Shown piece after piece: positions 44,440 to 53,626 of a stretch of DNA of 64,000 nt. This DNA comes from Mucilaginibacter sp. OK283 (GTDB taxonomy: Bacteria; Bacteroidota; Bacteroidia; Sphingobacteriales; Sphingobacteriaceae): assembly GCF_900110415.1 (NCBI RefSeq), contig NZ_FODR01000001.1:806001-870000 (forward strand). Direction: 5' to 3'. The position numbers were made by a program, and so were the translations under genes. Every line of letters starts with the position of its first letter. Position 1 is the stretch's first letter. The notes under the pieces were generated by a model, which worked only from the letters and a program-made list of their open reading frames with translations, did no database searches and was not told the DNA's origin.

Positions 44440-45621
44440 ATGTCCTTAGCTGATTTTTTTAAACCCATCGATCTGAAAAAGATCACTCCTAAAAAGGGCT
44501 ACTATACCAGTCAGCTTGGCGATAAAATTGTGCATTATTCTGTCGATTTTCCCAACCTGGAGGAGAAAACCGACATGGCCATCATTGGCGTTATGGACGA
44601 TCGGAATGCTACAGATAACCAGGGCTGTGCCCTTGGGCCCGACTATATCCGCGAGAAACTTTACCAGCTTAATGAGGGTGGCTACAACTTAAAAATTGCC
44701 GACCTGGGCAATATCGCCGCAGGCGCATCAGTTACCGATACCTACTTTGCGCTTAAAACCGTGGTATCCGAACTGGTAAAAAAAGATATTATCCCCATTA
44801 TTTTAGGTGGCGGGCAGGATTTAACTTACGCCCAATACCTGGGTTACGAGGATTTGGAACAGAAGGTTGACCTGGTGGTAGTAGATGCCCGTTTTGACCT
44901 TGATGAGGACGAAACCCCGGCCGGATTGGAAACAACATCGCAATCATACCTCAACAAAATATTTTTGCACGATCCTAATTACCTTTTTAATTTTAGCAAC
45001 CTGGGGTACCAAACTTATTTTGCCAGCCAGGAAAGTTTGCGGGTGATGGATAAGCTTTATTTTGATGTACACCGCCTTGGCGAACTAAGCGGCAACATTG
45101 CTGTAACCGAGCCCGCCATTCGCAACGCCAGTATGGTAAGCTTTGATGTGGGGGCCATCCGATCGGCCGATGCTGCAGGCAACGCCAATGCTACCCCCAA
45201 CGGCTTTAACGGGCAGGAGGCCTGCCAGCTATGCCGGTACGCCGGTTTTAATGATAAGCTAAGCTCTATAGGCTTCTATGAATTTAACCCGGCCTATGAT
45301 AATAATGGCCAAACGGCTATGTTGCTGGCGCAGATGATCTGGTATTTTATTGATGGTTTTTACGGCCGCAAGCGCGATTTTCCGCTCAATCCAAAATCGC
45401 AATACCTTATTTACAAAACCAGCCTGAAGCATGAAGACCAGGAGGTTGTATTTGTGAAAAGCAAAAAATCAGATCGCTGGTGGATGCAGGTGCCCTATCC
45501 AACAGGGGGCTCAAAAAACGAACGTTTTCACCTGGTGCCCTGCAGTTATGCCGACTATAAAACGGCCACATCCGGCGAGTTGCCCGACCTTTGGTGGCGC
45601 ACTTATCAAAAATTAAACTGA
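44440..45621 (+). CDS. Arginase-fold protein lacking metal ligands
   Basis: A 393-residue ureohydrolase-family protein (formimidoylglutamase type annotations are common). ATG 44440 (MSLADFFKPIDLKK) is used since upstream codons come from the repeat. Against the six manganese ligands of arginases: GGDH reads GGGQD (Gln126), DAHxD reads DARFD (Arg151) and SFDVD reads SFDVG (Gly238), so three of six ligands are replaced. Catalysis is therefore doubtful. The C-terminal 90 residues (SLKHEDQEVVFVKS, LPDLWWRTYQKLN) are an extension of this Bacteroidota group. Function unknown. Confidence 0.85.
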   Translation: MSLADFFKPIDLKKITPKKGYYTSQLGDKIVHYSVDFPNLEEKTDMAIIGVMDDRNATDNQGCALGPDYIREKLYQLNEGGYNLKIADLGNIAAGASVTDTYFALKTVVSELVKKDIIPIILGGGQDLTYAQYLGYEDLEQKVDLVVVDARFDLDEDETPAGLETTSQSYLNKIFLHDPNYLFNFSNLGYQTYFASQESLRVMDKLYFDVHRLGELSGNIAVTEPAIRNASMVSFDVGAIRSADAAGNANATPNGFNGQEACQLCRYAGFNDKLSSIGFYEFNPAYDNNGQTAMLLAQMIWYFIDGFYGRKRDFPLNPKSQYLIYKTSLKHEDQEVVFVKSKKSDRWWMQVPYPTGGSKNERFHLVPCSYADYKTATSGELPDLWWRTYQKLN

Positions 45622-45677
45622 TAATTGCAATTATAGCAGCATTTTAACGTTATCAATCCTTATAGTTTTTAACACTG

Positions 45678-46850
45678 ATGAAGAAAATATTTTTTTTAAT
45701 TATAACCTTATTACCGGCCATTGCATATGCCCAAAGTACCGATACCTTTACTATAAATGGTAAATTGGGTAATATAGGCGCGCCTGCAAAAGTTTATTTA
45801 TCGTATCAGCTGGGCGCCAACAGCGTTATTGATTCGGCCGATATTGTAAATGGTGTTTTTAGTTTTAAAGGTTCGATGCTAAACCCGGTTAATGCCACGC
45901 TGGTGGTTGATTACAAAGGCCTGGGAATAGAGAAGTTTACCCAGCAATATAGCGATGGCCGGGCATTATCAAAAAATGCCGATAACCTTAACTTTTTTAT
46001 TGATAAAGGCACGCTGACTATTACCAGTAAAGATTCTGTTTCAAAAGCGCAGATAACCGGCTCGCAGCTTAACCTTGATAATATTAAACTACAGGCCCAG
46101 CTGAAAAGTATCAACCTGCGCGGTGAGCATTTGATGGCCGAAGTGAAGGCCGCTACACCTGAGCAACAAAAGTCGCCCGCATTTCAGAGTGCTATACAAA
46201 GTAAGTATAAAGCATTGCAAACGCTGCAAAGCTATACCTTAAAAAGCTTTATAACCGATAATCCTAATAGTTACCTAAGCCTGCTGGCTTTAAGTTCGGT
46301 AGGTGGCCCGGCTCCTGATCCCGGTGAAATTGAGCCTTTGTACAACTCGCTTTCGGCCGATGTAAGAAATACCGAAGCAGGTAAAGTGATGAAAGCGCAG
46401 CTTGATGCCCTGAGGGTTACGGCAATAGGTGCCACAGCGCCCGATTTTGTGCAAAATGACGCGAATGGTACGCCGGTTAAACTTTCGTCATTCAGGGGCA
46501 AATATGTTTTGCTTGATTTTTGGGCTTCGTGGTGCGGACCCTGCCGCCAGGAAAATCCTAACGTGGTGCGTAACTATAATAAGTATAAAACCAAAAACTT
46601 TACTATTGTTGGCGTATCGTTAGACAGGGCCGACAGCAAATCGGCCTGGCTTGCGGCTATCAAAAGCGACGGATTGGACTGGACCCAGGTATCTGACCTT
46701 AAGTATTGGAATAACGCTGCCGCGGCCCTTTATTCGGTAACCTCCATCCCACAAAACTACCTGATTGGCCCTGATGGAAAGATCATCGCCAAAAATCTTC
46801 GTGGCGAAGACCTTGATGCCAAGCTGGCTGAGCTTTTTGGGAAGATATAG
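45678..46850 (+). CDS. TlpA-type thiol-disulfide protein with DUF4369, copy 1
   Basis: A 390-residue exported protein: signal peptide MKKIFFLIITLLPAIAYAQ, DUF4369 domain (about 25-130, INGKLGNIGAPAKVYLSYQ), a helical linker, and a C-terminal thioredoxin domain (about 250-390) with WCGPC in DFWASWCGPCRQENPNVV. It would reduce or exchange disulfides in the periplasm. The second copy follows 178 bases downstream. Gene duplicates like this are common in Sphingobacteriaceae. Confidence 0.92.
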   Translation: MKKIFFLIITLLPAIAYAQSTDTFTINGKLGNIGAPAKVYLSYQLGANSVIDSADIVNGVFSFKGSMLNPVNATLVVDYKGLGIEKFTQQYSDGRALSKNADNLNFFIDKGTLTITSKDSVSKAQITGSQLNLDNIKLQAQLKSINLRGEHLMAEVKAATPEQQKSPAFQSAIQSKYKALQTLQSYTLKSFITDNPNSYLSLLALSSVGGPAPDPGEIEPLYNSLSADVRNTEAGKVMKAQLDALRVTAIGATAPDFVQNDANGTPVKLSSFRGKYVLLDFWASWCGPCRQENPNVVRNYNKYKTKNFTIVGVSLDRADSKSAWLAAIKSDGLDWTQVSDLKYWNNAAAALYSVTSIPQNYLIGPDGKIIAKNLRGEDLDAKLAELFGKI

Positions 46851-46855
46851 ATTAG

Positions 46856-46869
46856 TGAGTGGTTGATTG
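46856..46869 (+). repeat. TGAGTGGTTGATTG motif, copy after TlpA 1
   Basis: Directly after the stop of the first TlpA gene, followed by GGTTAGATTAGGT; the same string follows the second TlpA gene at 48168. Confidence 0.75.
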
Positions 46870-47028
46870 GGTTAGATTAGGTCGATTGTGTTGGCTCGAA
46901 AAAATTAAAAAGTTGTTGAGTGGTTAATTGTCATTGTTTGAGTAAATCCAAAACAATGTAACTTTTTGTTGACTATAAGTAATATATAGTTTTTACGTAT
47001 TATATTGCAGTTTAAACTTTATCGCTTT

Positions 47029-48162
47029 ATGAAAAAGATAATATTATTTGCATTAACTACTTGGCCTGCTATTGTTTTTGCCCAGGATAACAAGTATGAT
47101 ATACAAGGTAAAATAGGTGATTTTAATGCTCCTGCCAAAATGTACCTGGAATACAGGTTCCCGAAGGGTAAACCCATTTATGATTCATGTACCGTGGTTA
47201 ATGGTAAATTCCATTTTGCAGGCTCGGTTGGTGCAGCACCACTTAACGCTTATTTATTGTTTAACTCAAAAGGTACCGGCACGGGTAAGGCCGATGGCTA
47301 TCGGGCCATTTATCTTGAACCTGGTTTAATAAACATAAACGCAACTGATAAAATAGAAAATGCGACAGTTGATGGCCCTAAAACCAACCAGGAAAACGAG
47401 AAATATCAGTTGCTGCAAAAGCCCGTAAATGAAGCTTATACCGCTTTGGACGAAAAGCAGAAAGCGGCCACGGACGAGCAAAAGGCCTCTCCTGAATATA
47501 TTAAAAAAGCAAAAGCCGACGAAAAAGCGATTGACGAGATGAGCGCGGCTATAGATAAAAAATTCATCAGAGAAAACCCCAATTCAATCATCAGCCTGAA
47601 TGCCCTTGAATCATTAGCCTACAGCGCCGATTATGTAGATCTTAAACCTTTATATGACGCCCTAACGCCTGCTGTAAAAAGTACCGACGCAGGTAAGGCA
47701 TTAGGCGAGAGGATGCCTAAGCTTAAGGCTGTAGCCCTGGGCGCTGTTGCACCGGAATTTGCCGAGGCTGATACCAGCGGAAAAGTTATCAACCTGTCTT
47801 CATTCCGCGGGCAATATGTTTTGATTGATTTTTGGGCATCATGGTGTGGCCCCTGCCGCAGGGAAAACCCCAATGTGGTAAAAGCTTATAACCATTACAA
47901 AGGTCAAAAATTTACCATCCTGGGCGTATCGCTTGATAAGCCAAATGCTAAAGACAAATGGTTGGCTGCCATTCACAAAGACGGCCTAACCTGGAACCAC
48001 GTTTCTGATCTTAAATTTTGGGATAGCAAAGCGGCAGGTTTATACGCCGTTCGCGGCATCCCGCAAAACTTTCTGTTAGATCCCAACGGAAAAATAATTG
48101 CCAAAAACCTGCGCGGCGACGATCTGGAAGATAAACTTGCCGAGATTTTTGGGAAAATATAG
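47029..48162 (+). CDS. TlpA-type thiol-disulfide protein with DUF4369, copy 2
   Basis: A 377-residue paralogue of the preceding gene: signal peptide MKKIILFALTTWPAIVFAQ, DUF4369 domain (IQGKIGDFNAPAKMYLEYR), a charged helical linker richer in Ala/Lys/Asp (EKQKAATDEQKASPEY), and the thioredoxin domain with WCGPC in DFWASWCGPCRRENPNVV. C-termini of both copies are nearly the same (KIIAKNLRG...DKLAEIFGKI). ATG 47029 starts the signal peptide; the upstream in-frame start is not needed. Confidence 0.92.
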   Translation: MKKIILFALTTWPAIVFAQDNKYDIQGKIGDFNAPAKMYLEYRFPKGKPIYDSCTVVNGKFHFAGSVGAAPLNAYLLFNSKGTGTGKADGYRAIYLEPGLININATDKIENATVDGPKTNQENEKYQLLQKPVNEAYTALDEKQKAATDEQKASPEYIKKAKADEKAIDEMSAAIDKKFIRENPNSIISLNALESLAYSADYVDLKPLYDALTPAVKSTDAGKALGERMPKLKAVALGAVAPEFAEADTSGKVINLSSFRGQYVLIDFWASWCGPCRRENPNVVKAYNHYKGQKFTILGVSLDKPNAKDKWLAAIHKDGLTWNHVSDLKFWDSKAAGLYAVRGIPQNFLLDPNGKIIAKNLRGDDLEDKLAEIFGKI

Positions 48163-48167
48163 TTTGG

Positions 48168-48233
48168 TGAGTGGTTGATTGAGTTAGATTAGGTTGATTA
48201 AGTTAGCCAGGTAAAAACCCAATCAACCACTCA
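48168..48233. terminator. Hairpin of the TGAGTGGTTGATTG family between convergent genes
   Basis: TGAGTGGTTGATTG (48168-48181) and its complement CAATCAACCACTCA (48220-48233) form a 14-base stem; the flanking GGTTGATTA/TAATCAAC extend partial pairing. Located between the second TlpA gene and convergent purD, so it may end both transcripts. Confidence 0.65.
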
Positions 48234-48258
48234 CTCAATCAACCTAATCAACTGCCTT

Positions 48259-49533
48259 CTAAAGCAGGTCAAATCCAATATCTTTCCTGAAGTACATGCC
48301 GTCGTAATAAATACGGCTGGCATCGGCTGTGGCTTGTTGCAGGGCGTTAAACATGTTGTCTTGCAGAGTAGTTATTGCCAAAACTCGGCCGCCTGTGGTA
48401 ATCACGTTTTCGCCGTCAAGGCTGGTGCCTGCGTGAAATACTATACTGTCGCGCACGTTTTCGGTGCCGGTTATTACTTTGTTTTTTAGGTATTCGCCGG
48501 GATAGCCGCCTGCTACCATAACCACGGTGGCGGCAGTTTTCGGCGAAATAATCAGCTCTTTTTCGTTAAGGTTACCTTCGGCTACGCCCTGCAGCAGGTC
48601 AACAAAATCGCTGTCGATGCGGCGCATTACGCTTTCGGTTTCAGGGTCGCCCATGCGGCAGTTGTATTCTATCACCCAGGGTTCGCCATCTTTATTCATC
48701 AGGCCTATAAAAATGAAGCCTTTGTATGGGATGCCATCTTTTTTCAAACCCTCTACCGTTGGGATGATAACTAAATCTTCAACCTTTTTAATATAGGCGG
48801 CATCTGCAAACGGTACGGGCGAGATTGAACCCATGCCGCCGGTGTTCAGCCCGGTGTCACCTTCGCCAATACGTTTATAGTCTTTAGCTTCAGGTAGTAT
48901 TTTGTAGTTGCTGCCATCGGTCATTACGAAGACAGATAGTTCAATGCCTTGCAGGAATTGTTCAATGACCACACTTGAGCTGGCATCACCAAATTTGGCT
49001 TCGGCCAGCATTTGGGTAAGCTCCAGTTGGGCTTCTTCAAGCGATGTACAAATAAGCACACCTTTGCCGGCGGCCAAGCCATCGGCTTTAAGTACAACGG
49101 GAAGGCCGGCGGTGGCCAGGTAAGTAAGACCCTCTTGCAAAGTATCTTTAGTGAAAGTTTTATAAGCAGCCGTAGGGATGTTATGCCTTTGCATAAACTG
49201 CTTGCTGAAATCCTTACTACCCTCTAACTGGGCTGCTTCCTGTTGGGGGCCTACAACGGGTACATTTTTTAATTGCTCGTCGGCCAAAAAGAAATCATGA
49301 ACGCCTTTTACCAGCGGCTCCTCGGGGCCTACCAATACCAGGTTAATGCCTTGTTCCAATACCAGTGCCTTAATGCCCTCAAAATCGGTAACCTTAATGT
49401 TAACGTTGGTGCCGTACTGGTGAGTGCCGGCATTGCCGGGGGCTATAAAAAGCTTTTCACATTTAGGGCTTTGCGCAATTTTCCAGGCGAAGGCGCTTTC
49501 CCTTCCGCCCGAACCGAGGATCAGGATATTCAT
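48259..49533 (-). CDS. purD: Phosphoribosylamine-glycine ligase (GAR synthetase)
   Basis: ATP-grasp enzyme of purine synthesis joining phosphoribosylamine and glycine. 424 residues, the standard length. MNILILGSGGRESAFAWKIAQS begins the N domain; later GPEEPLVKG, ADGLAAGKGV (ATP-grasp loop), GGMGSISPVP and GDPETE(S) are typical. A -7 box (TATCTTTG) lies five bases upstream of ATG 49533. Not clustered with other pur genes. Cytoplasmic. Confidence 0.96.
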   Translation of the reverse strand: MNILILGSGGRESAFAWKIAQSPKCEKLFIAPGNAGTHQYGTNVNIKVTDFEGIKALVLEQGINLVLVGPEEPLVKGVHDFFLADEQLKNVPVVGPQQEAAQLEGSKDFSKQFMQRHNIPTAAYKTFTKDTLQEGLTYLATAGLPVVLKADGLAAGKGVLICTSLEEAQLELTQMLAEAKFGDASSSVVIEQFLQGIELSVFVMTDGSNYKILPEAKDYKRIGEGDTGLNTGGMGSISPVPFADAAYIKKVEDLVIIPTVEGLKKDGIPYKGFIFIGLMNKDGEPWVIEYNCRMGDPETESVMRRIDSDFVDLLQGVAEGNLNEKELIISPKTAATVVMVAGGYPGEYLKNKVITGTENVRDSIVFHAGTSLDGENVITTGGRVLAITTLQDNMFNALQQATADASRIYYDGMYFRKDIGFDLL

Positions 49534-49538
49534 GGGGG

Positions 49539-49546
49539 CAAAGATA
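49539..49546 (-). promoter_or_regulatory. Predicted -7 promoter box (TATCTTTG) for purD
   Basis: Minus-strand TATCTTTG ending five bases before the ATG; predicts a transcript starting at or next to the start codon. Confidence 0.55.
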
Positions 49547-49982
49547 GTTTTTTTGGATGAGTAGCATTACTATGGGTGTTCGCTTTTTTGAGTGGATACA
49601 GGTAGTGTTCGGGCTTTGTTTGTTAATTTGTTGTTTTATAGTTGTTTAGGTGTTCGGGTTGTTTAAGGTTCAAAAATAGCTTTTGTTGATAATCAATTAG
49701 TTATGTATTTTGGTTTAGTTTGCTCCGAACACCTGTTTTGAATAAAATTTCGAATTTTCCGGGCAACATTACGGTGCGATGTTTGGTACCTGCCGGCTCC
49801 CGAAATGAACCCAATGAGCACCCGCTGGCCCCCGGTAATACACCGCAGTATACCTGTAATCACCCTATCGGCACTGCCAGAAAAAAAATATTTTTGCGTA
49901 TTGACGGGAATAAAATATTGAGATATATTTACGTTAAATAGCAGCCGCGCTACCTCGTGTTAATAACCTGCCAACCTTTATC
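49547..49982. other. Intergenic region, no feature recognised
   Basis: About 440 bases between divergent purD and the discoidin lipoprotein gene. AT-rich near 49600-49700 with TTGTT-rich runs; a TTTACG followed by TTAAATAGC near 49930. No convincing gene or promoter box. Confidence 0.4.
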
Positions 49983-51716
49983 ATGAGTAAAATTTTGCGC
50001 ATATTGCTTCTAATAATTGCTACTTTATTTGCGGGCTGCAACAAAGATGTAGTAGAAATAAACACAAAATCTGCAATTACGTCTAACAGCCAAAGCCTGA
50101 AAATATCGCCGGTACATACCGATATTCCTGTTGTGAGCATTTCGGCATCATCAACCTATCCTATGTGGGACGCATCAAATGCAATTGACAGTAATACTGC
50201 TACCAGCTGGAGCTCGGCCAGGCATTTAAGTTCAAATGGTGTGGAGTTTGTTCAATTTTATTTTAGCGGTGCCGTTGATATAAATTACGTGAAGCTTACC
50301 CCAAGGTACGGCAGCAATAATGCAGGCTTATGCTTCCCCTTAAATTTTACAATTTATTATTATACGGGTTCATCATGGGTGGCGGCAAAGGCGTTCACTA
50401 ATTTTGCTAATCCGCAAAAAAGCGACAACTATGATTTGCCGGTGACCATACCGCTGCCGGTTACTGTGCATGCCAGCGGCATAAAAATAGAAGTTACCGG
50501 GCTACGCGCCGATGGCCCAAACTATTATTTCCAGCTGGCGGAAGTTGCCGCGGGATTTGATGACGGCTTCAATCATTTTAAATGGACCGGCAATGATAAC
50601 GCGGTCAGGCAAAACCGGATTAATAACGCCGGTTCGGACTCATTTAACCCGGACCGCATTTTCAACTGGACACAAGACGACCGCGACCCCATAATCCGGG
50701 GCACAACCAACGCTATTAATCCTAATATTTATGCGCCAAACATAGTTTATAACGGCAGCAATTGGCATATTTATTATGGTGGCTGGGACAATACATCAGC
50801 AAAAAACGACCGGATATTTACAACGGTTACTTATGACGATTTTTTAACTTTTGGCACCCATACTTTAGTGATTGGCAATGGCGACAGGCGCCACGTAAAC
50901 AACGAAACTGTATTAAAGAAGCCAGATGGCAGCTGGCTGATGTATTATACTTCGTTAGCTCAAAACTCGGTTGCCAACAAGCCCAGCTTTGCAACCTCGG
51001 CCGATGGCATTGCCTGGGCCCCAAATACCGGCTCGGGCAATGCCTTTTTAAATATGGCCAATTACCCTAACTGGGCCACTGCCGATGTAAACGGATCAAA
51101 TGTTGCCTATCTTGAAAACGGCATCTATCATTTGTATTTTAATGATTTTGCAACCAGGCCCAAAGCGGTCCATCATGCGGTAAGTACCGATGGGATAAAT
51201 TTCAATTACACCGGCGATGCGCTGGCCGAGAATCTTGTTGCACAGGACGTAAAAGCCTTTACGTACAACAATGCCACTTACTATTTAATGGGAATGCACC
51301 ATAACCGGCAGGAATTAAGATACAGCCTAAGCAACAGCCTTACCAGTTTTCCGGCCAGCAGCTTTTTGCTGGGCAATTACAATGCAGCCGATTTATATAT
51401 TGTGTCGATGGGGTTTGTAACCAATGCCAACAGGTTATACGGCATTATTTATGGCGCAGGGCCTACAGGCGATTTGAGCCACAATTCGTTACACGCCAGG
51501 TGGCTTACAAAAAAAATAATTTTTATAAGCGACAGAACAAACGCCCGCTGGGGCGATATTGAAAGAGCGCACGGGCCAAACCAGGTTGTATTATACATGA
51601 GTACCGTGATGGAAACCGGCCGCTTTTATGTTTACGACACCGACGGAACCACCCTGCTGTATACCAGCCCGCAGGTTACTATGCGTTCGGGTGATGTGTG
51701 GACGTATAAGCAATGA
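49983..51716 (+). CDS. Discoidin-domain beta-propeller lipoprotein, possible glycoside hydrolase
   Basis: A 577-residue surface lipoprotein. The signal sequence ends in the lipobox LFAGC with Cys19. Residues about 50-185 form an F5/8 type C (discoidin) carbohydrate-binding domain (ISASSTYPMWDASNAIDSN, GIKIEVTGLRADGPN). The rest (about 235-520) has repeated short strands such as APNIVYNGSNWHIYYGG and NGIYHLYFNDF, typical of five-bladed beta-propeller glycosidases of GH43/GH32/GH117 kind. Catalytic residues cannot be assigned with certainty. Single gene; not in a SusCD locus. Confidence 0.8.
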   Translation: MSKILRILLLIIATLFAGCNKDVVEINTKSAITSNSQSLKISPVHTDIPVVSISASSTYPMWDASNAIDSNTATSWSSARHLSSNGVEFVQFYFSGAVDINYVKLTPRYGSNNAGLCFPLNFTIYYYTGSSWVAAKAFTNFANPQKSDNYDLPVTIPLPVTVHASGIKIEVTGLRADGPNYYFQLAEVAAGFDDGFNHFKWTGNDNAVRQNRINNAGSDSFNPDRIFNWTQDDRDPIIRGTTNAINPNIYAPNIVYNGSNWHIYYGGWDNTSAKNDRIFTTVTYDDFLTFGTHTLVIGNGDRRHVNNETVLKKPDGSWLMYYTSLAQNSVANKPSFATSADGIAWAPNTGSGNAFLNMANYPNWATADVNGSNVAYLENGIYHLYFNDFATRPKAVHHAVSTDGINFNYTGDALAENLVAQDVKAFTYNNATYYLMGMHHNRQELRYSLSNSLTSFPASSFLLGNYNAADLYIVSMGFVTNANRLYGIIYGAGPTGDLSHNSLHARWLTKKIIFISDRTNARWGDIERAHGPNQVVLYMSTVMETGRFYVYDTDGTTLLYTSPQVTMRSGDVWTYKQ

Positions 51717-51740
51717 TTGATTAGTGGTTTTTCCTTTTTT

Positions 51741-51974
51741 ATGTTTATTTTAAGGACGACCTTTTTCACTGCTTTGCACATGATGATCATTGTAGCTTTT
51801 ATTTTTGCCAAAATCGGCTCGAAGCGCGTTATCGGGGGCTTCACCAGCTTTTTGCTTTGTTTATTTTTAGCGCCGGCAGGCTGGTATCTTGTTTTGTCAT
51901 CAAGGCGATTGGATGACCAGGTGTCAGACGCTGCGTTGATAATTGAATTTAGTCAGGGAAAAAGGGAAATATAA
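51741..51974 (+). CDS. Small two-helix membrane protein, hypothetical
   Basis: From ATG 51741 it codes 77 residues with two hydrophobic stretches (MFILRTTFFTALHMMIIVAFIF shortened, and GGFTSFLLCLFLAPAGWYLVL). A TTG start at 51717, next to the preceding stop, would add eight residues. No family recognised; a phospholipid-D-nuclease-N-like pattern (WYLVLSSRR) is only suggestive. Start 25 bases after the discoidin lipoprotein gene. Confidence 0.5.
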   Translation: MFILRTTFFTALHMMIIVAFIFAKIGSKRVIGGFTSFLLCLFLAPAGWYLVLSSRRLDDQVSDAALIIEFSQGKREI

Positions 51975-52003
51975 TTGGTTGCAGAAAATAGCTTCTATCC
52001 GTC

Positions 52004-52027
52004 CAGGTTCTCCTGGAGAGGAACCTG
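52004..52027. terminator. Hairpin between convergent genes
   Basis: CAGGTTC (52004-52010) and GAACCTG (52021-52027) flank TCCTGGAGAG. The same CAGGTTCTC/GAGGAACCTG pattern recurs in the repeat cluster at 54.3 and 55.2 kb. Confidence 0.5.
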
Positions 52028-52043
52028 AACGAATGAAATGTTG

Positions 52044-52523
52044 TTATTTATACCGAAGCAAATAAATTTTATGCAGCGCCATAAAAGAGAAAAAGAGGCC
52101 TGCCAGTATAACTAAAGAACGCAGCCAATTCATCCCGCTCCATTCCGATACTGTTCTTTTAAGCAAATCAACATCGGTGAGTTGGGCAGTCTTAAACATA
52201 ATGTCATTGCGGGGATAGAAATAGGCAAAGGTGAATACATCGGCTAAAATGTATAAAACAAACGCTGCTCCTAGACACAACCGGATGGAAGGAGATGTTT
52301 TCCAAAAAAGTACCAGAACTACCAGGCCCAACACCTGGTTCACAGGCGAAAATATCCTGAAGAAATTTCCGGGGTTTACCGTTTTAAAATAATCTCTTGT
52401 AACGGCAATGGAGTGAGGAATATCGCTTCCCCACGATTTTACATCAACCAGGGAAGTATACAGGTTTACAAACAGCAGGCCGCAGGCAATACTGATAGAA
52501 GCAAATAAAATTATTGTTTTCAT
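52044..52523 (-). CDS. DUF1772-like membrane protein
   Basis: A 159-residue protein with four helices (about 4-22, 60-78, 84-100, 132-152). The arrangement NPGNFFRIFSPVNQVLG and LADVFTFAYFYPRND resembles DUF1772/anthrone-oxygenase-like proteins; function here is unknown. It follows the AraC-type regulator on the same strand (48-base gap), which may control it. Confidence 0.75.
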   Translation of the reverse strand: MKTIILFASISIACGLLFVNLYTSLVDVKSWGSDIPHSIAVTRDYFKTVNPGNFFRIFSPVNQVLGLVVLVLFWKTSPSIRLCLGAAFVLYILADVFTFAYFYPRNDIMFKTAQLTDVDLLKRTVSEWSGMNWLRSLVILAGLFFSFMALHKIYLLRYK

Positions 52524-52571
52524 GTTTTTTTTTCTGCAAAGATGGCTACCGGATGGGCCGCAGAATTGTAT

Positions 52572-53378
52572 TTAACGGACATCTGTATAAATATGCCCCT
52601 TTATTTTGCTCATGTTCCGTTTGTATTCGCCGGGTGTTATTGCCGCGTAAGCTTTAAAAGTTTTGATAAAATGCGATTGATCGGCGAAATGACTTTGAAA
52701 AGCAATTTCCGTCAACGATAATTCGCCCTGGTGAATTAAATCCACCGCATGCAGGTATTTTTTGTAAAGTAAAATTTCTTCGGTATTCATTCCCGTTGCA
52801 TCAAAAAGTTTCCTTGATAAATGACGGGGTGAATAGCATAGTGAATTTGCCAGCACAGTTACCGACGCATCATGTTGATTAGGTGCGTATATAAAACTAT
52901 TCATTAATTGTTCGCGGGGTTGCCAGGCAATCAAATTTGGCCTGAGCCAGGCCAGGAAAACAGATACCCGCGCATCAAAATCATCTTGTTCGGCAAGTTG
53001 CTGCCAAAGTGAGTTGAATGTTGAATCAAGCAAGGTTAAGTCGACTGTAATATTTAAAAACTCGCAGGCGGGCACTTTAAAAATCTCTTTTATGGCCAAA
53101 GGTTGAAACTGGACACCAAAAAAAACCTGTTGTTTGGGGAGATGAAGCTGTATTGGCGTTGTGTTGAATCCACTAATAAAGCAATTGGATAAATAATGTA
53201 ATTTGCCGCCAAGTTGGGCCGGAATAAATGAGCTGTCGCTAAAGTTGAAAATAACCTCTACTACGCCTTTGGGTATAATGTATTCCTTATGAAACTGGTG
53301 GAAAGTATCAACCTGCCAAATAGCATGGATAGCATGCTTAAAGCAATACTCGGTGGGTATATAGTGATTGTAGTTCAA
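52572..53378 (-). CDS. AraC family transcriptional regulator
   Basis: A 268-residue regulator. The N-terminal part (1-150) is a DUF6597-like sensing domain (YIIPKGVVEVIFNFSD). The C-terminal double helix-turn-helix is seen in VTVLANSLCYSPRHLSRKLF and LTEIAFQSHFADQSHFIKTFKAYAAITPGEYKR (family pattern; shortened). Likely activates the neighbouring DUF1772 gene; target sites were not identified. Cytoplasmic. Confidence 0.9.
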   Translation of the reverse strand: MNYNHYIPTEYCFKHAIHAIWQVDTFHQFHKEYIIPKGVVEVIFNFSDSSFIPAQLGGKLHYLSNCFISGFNTTPIQLHLPKQQVFFGVQFQPLAIKEIFKVPACEFLNITVDLTLLDSTFNSLWQQLAEQDDFDARVSVFLAWLRPNLIAWQPREQLMNSFIYAPNQHDASVTVLANSLCYSPRHLSRKLFDATGMNTEEILLYKKYLHAVDLIHQGELSLTEIAFQSHFADQSHFIKTFKAYAAITPGEYKRNMSKIKGHIYTDVR

Positions 53379-53626
53379 TTTTTAAGGAATTGATTATAAG
53401 GCCCCGTTTAAAAATTATCACTAATGCGGCCAGGAAGCTGAAGATGTGAAATTTCAATTCCTTCGGCTTTGTCGGTTAATATAAAGGAACGGATTTTTAT
53501 TTTTCGATGCAAGCTACTCAGCGTGAATTGTTTGCGTGCCATCAGGTTCTTTTAGATTGATACTTATCAGCTATAAATAAAACACGATGTTATTTCGCCT
53601 GTTAAACAGAAGGAGGTAAAATAAAA

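Noticed and set aside
49720-49941. Short plus-strand frame upstream of the discoidin lipoprotein gene
   Set aside because: No family, unusual composition and no ribosome-binding context.
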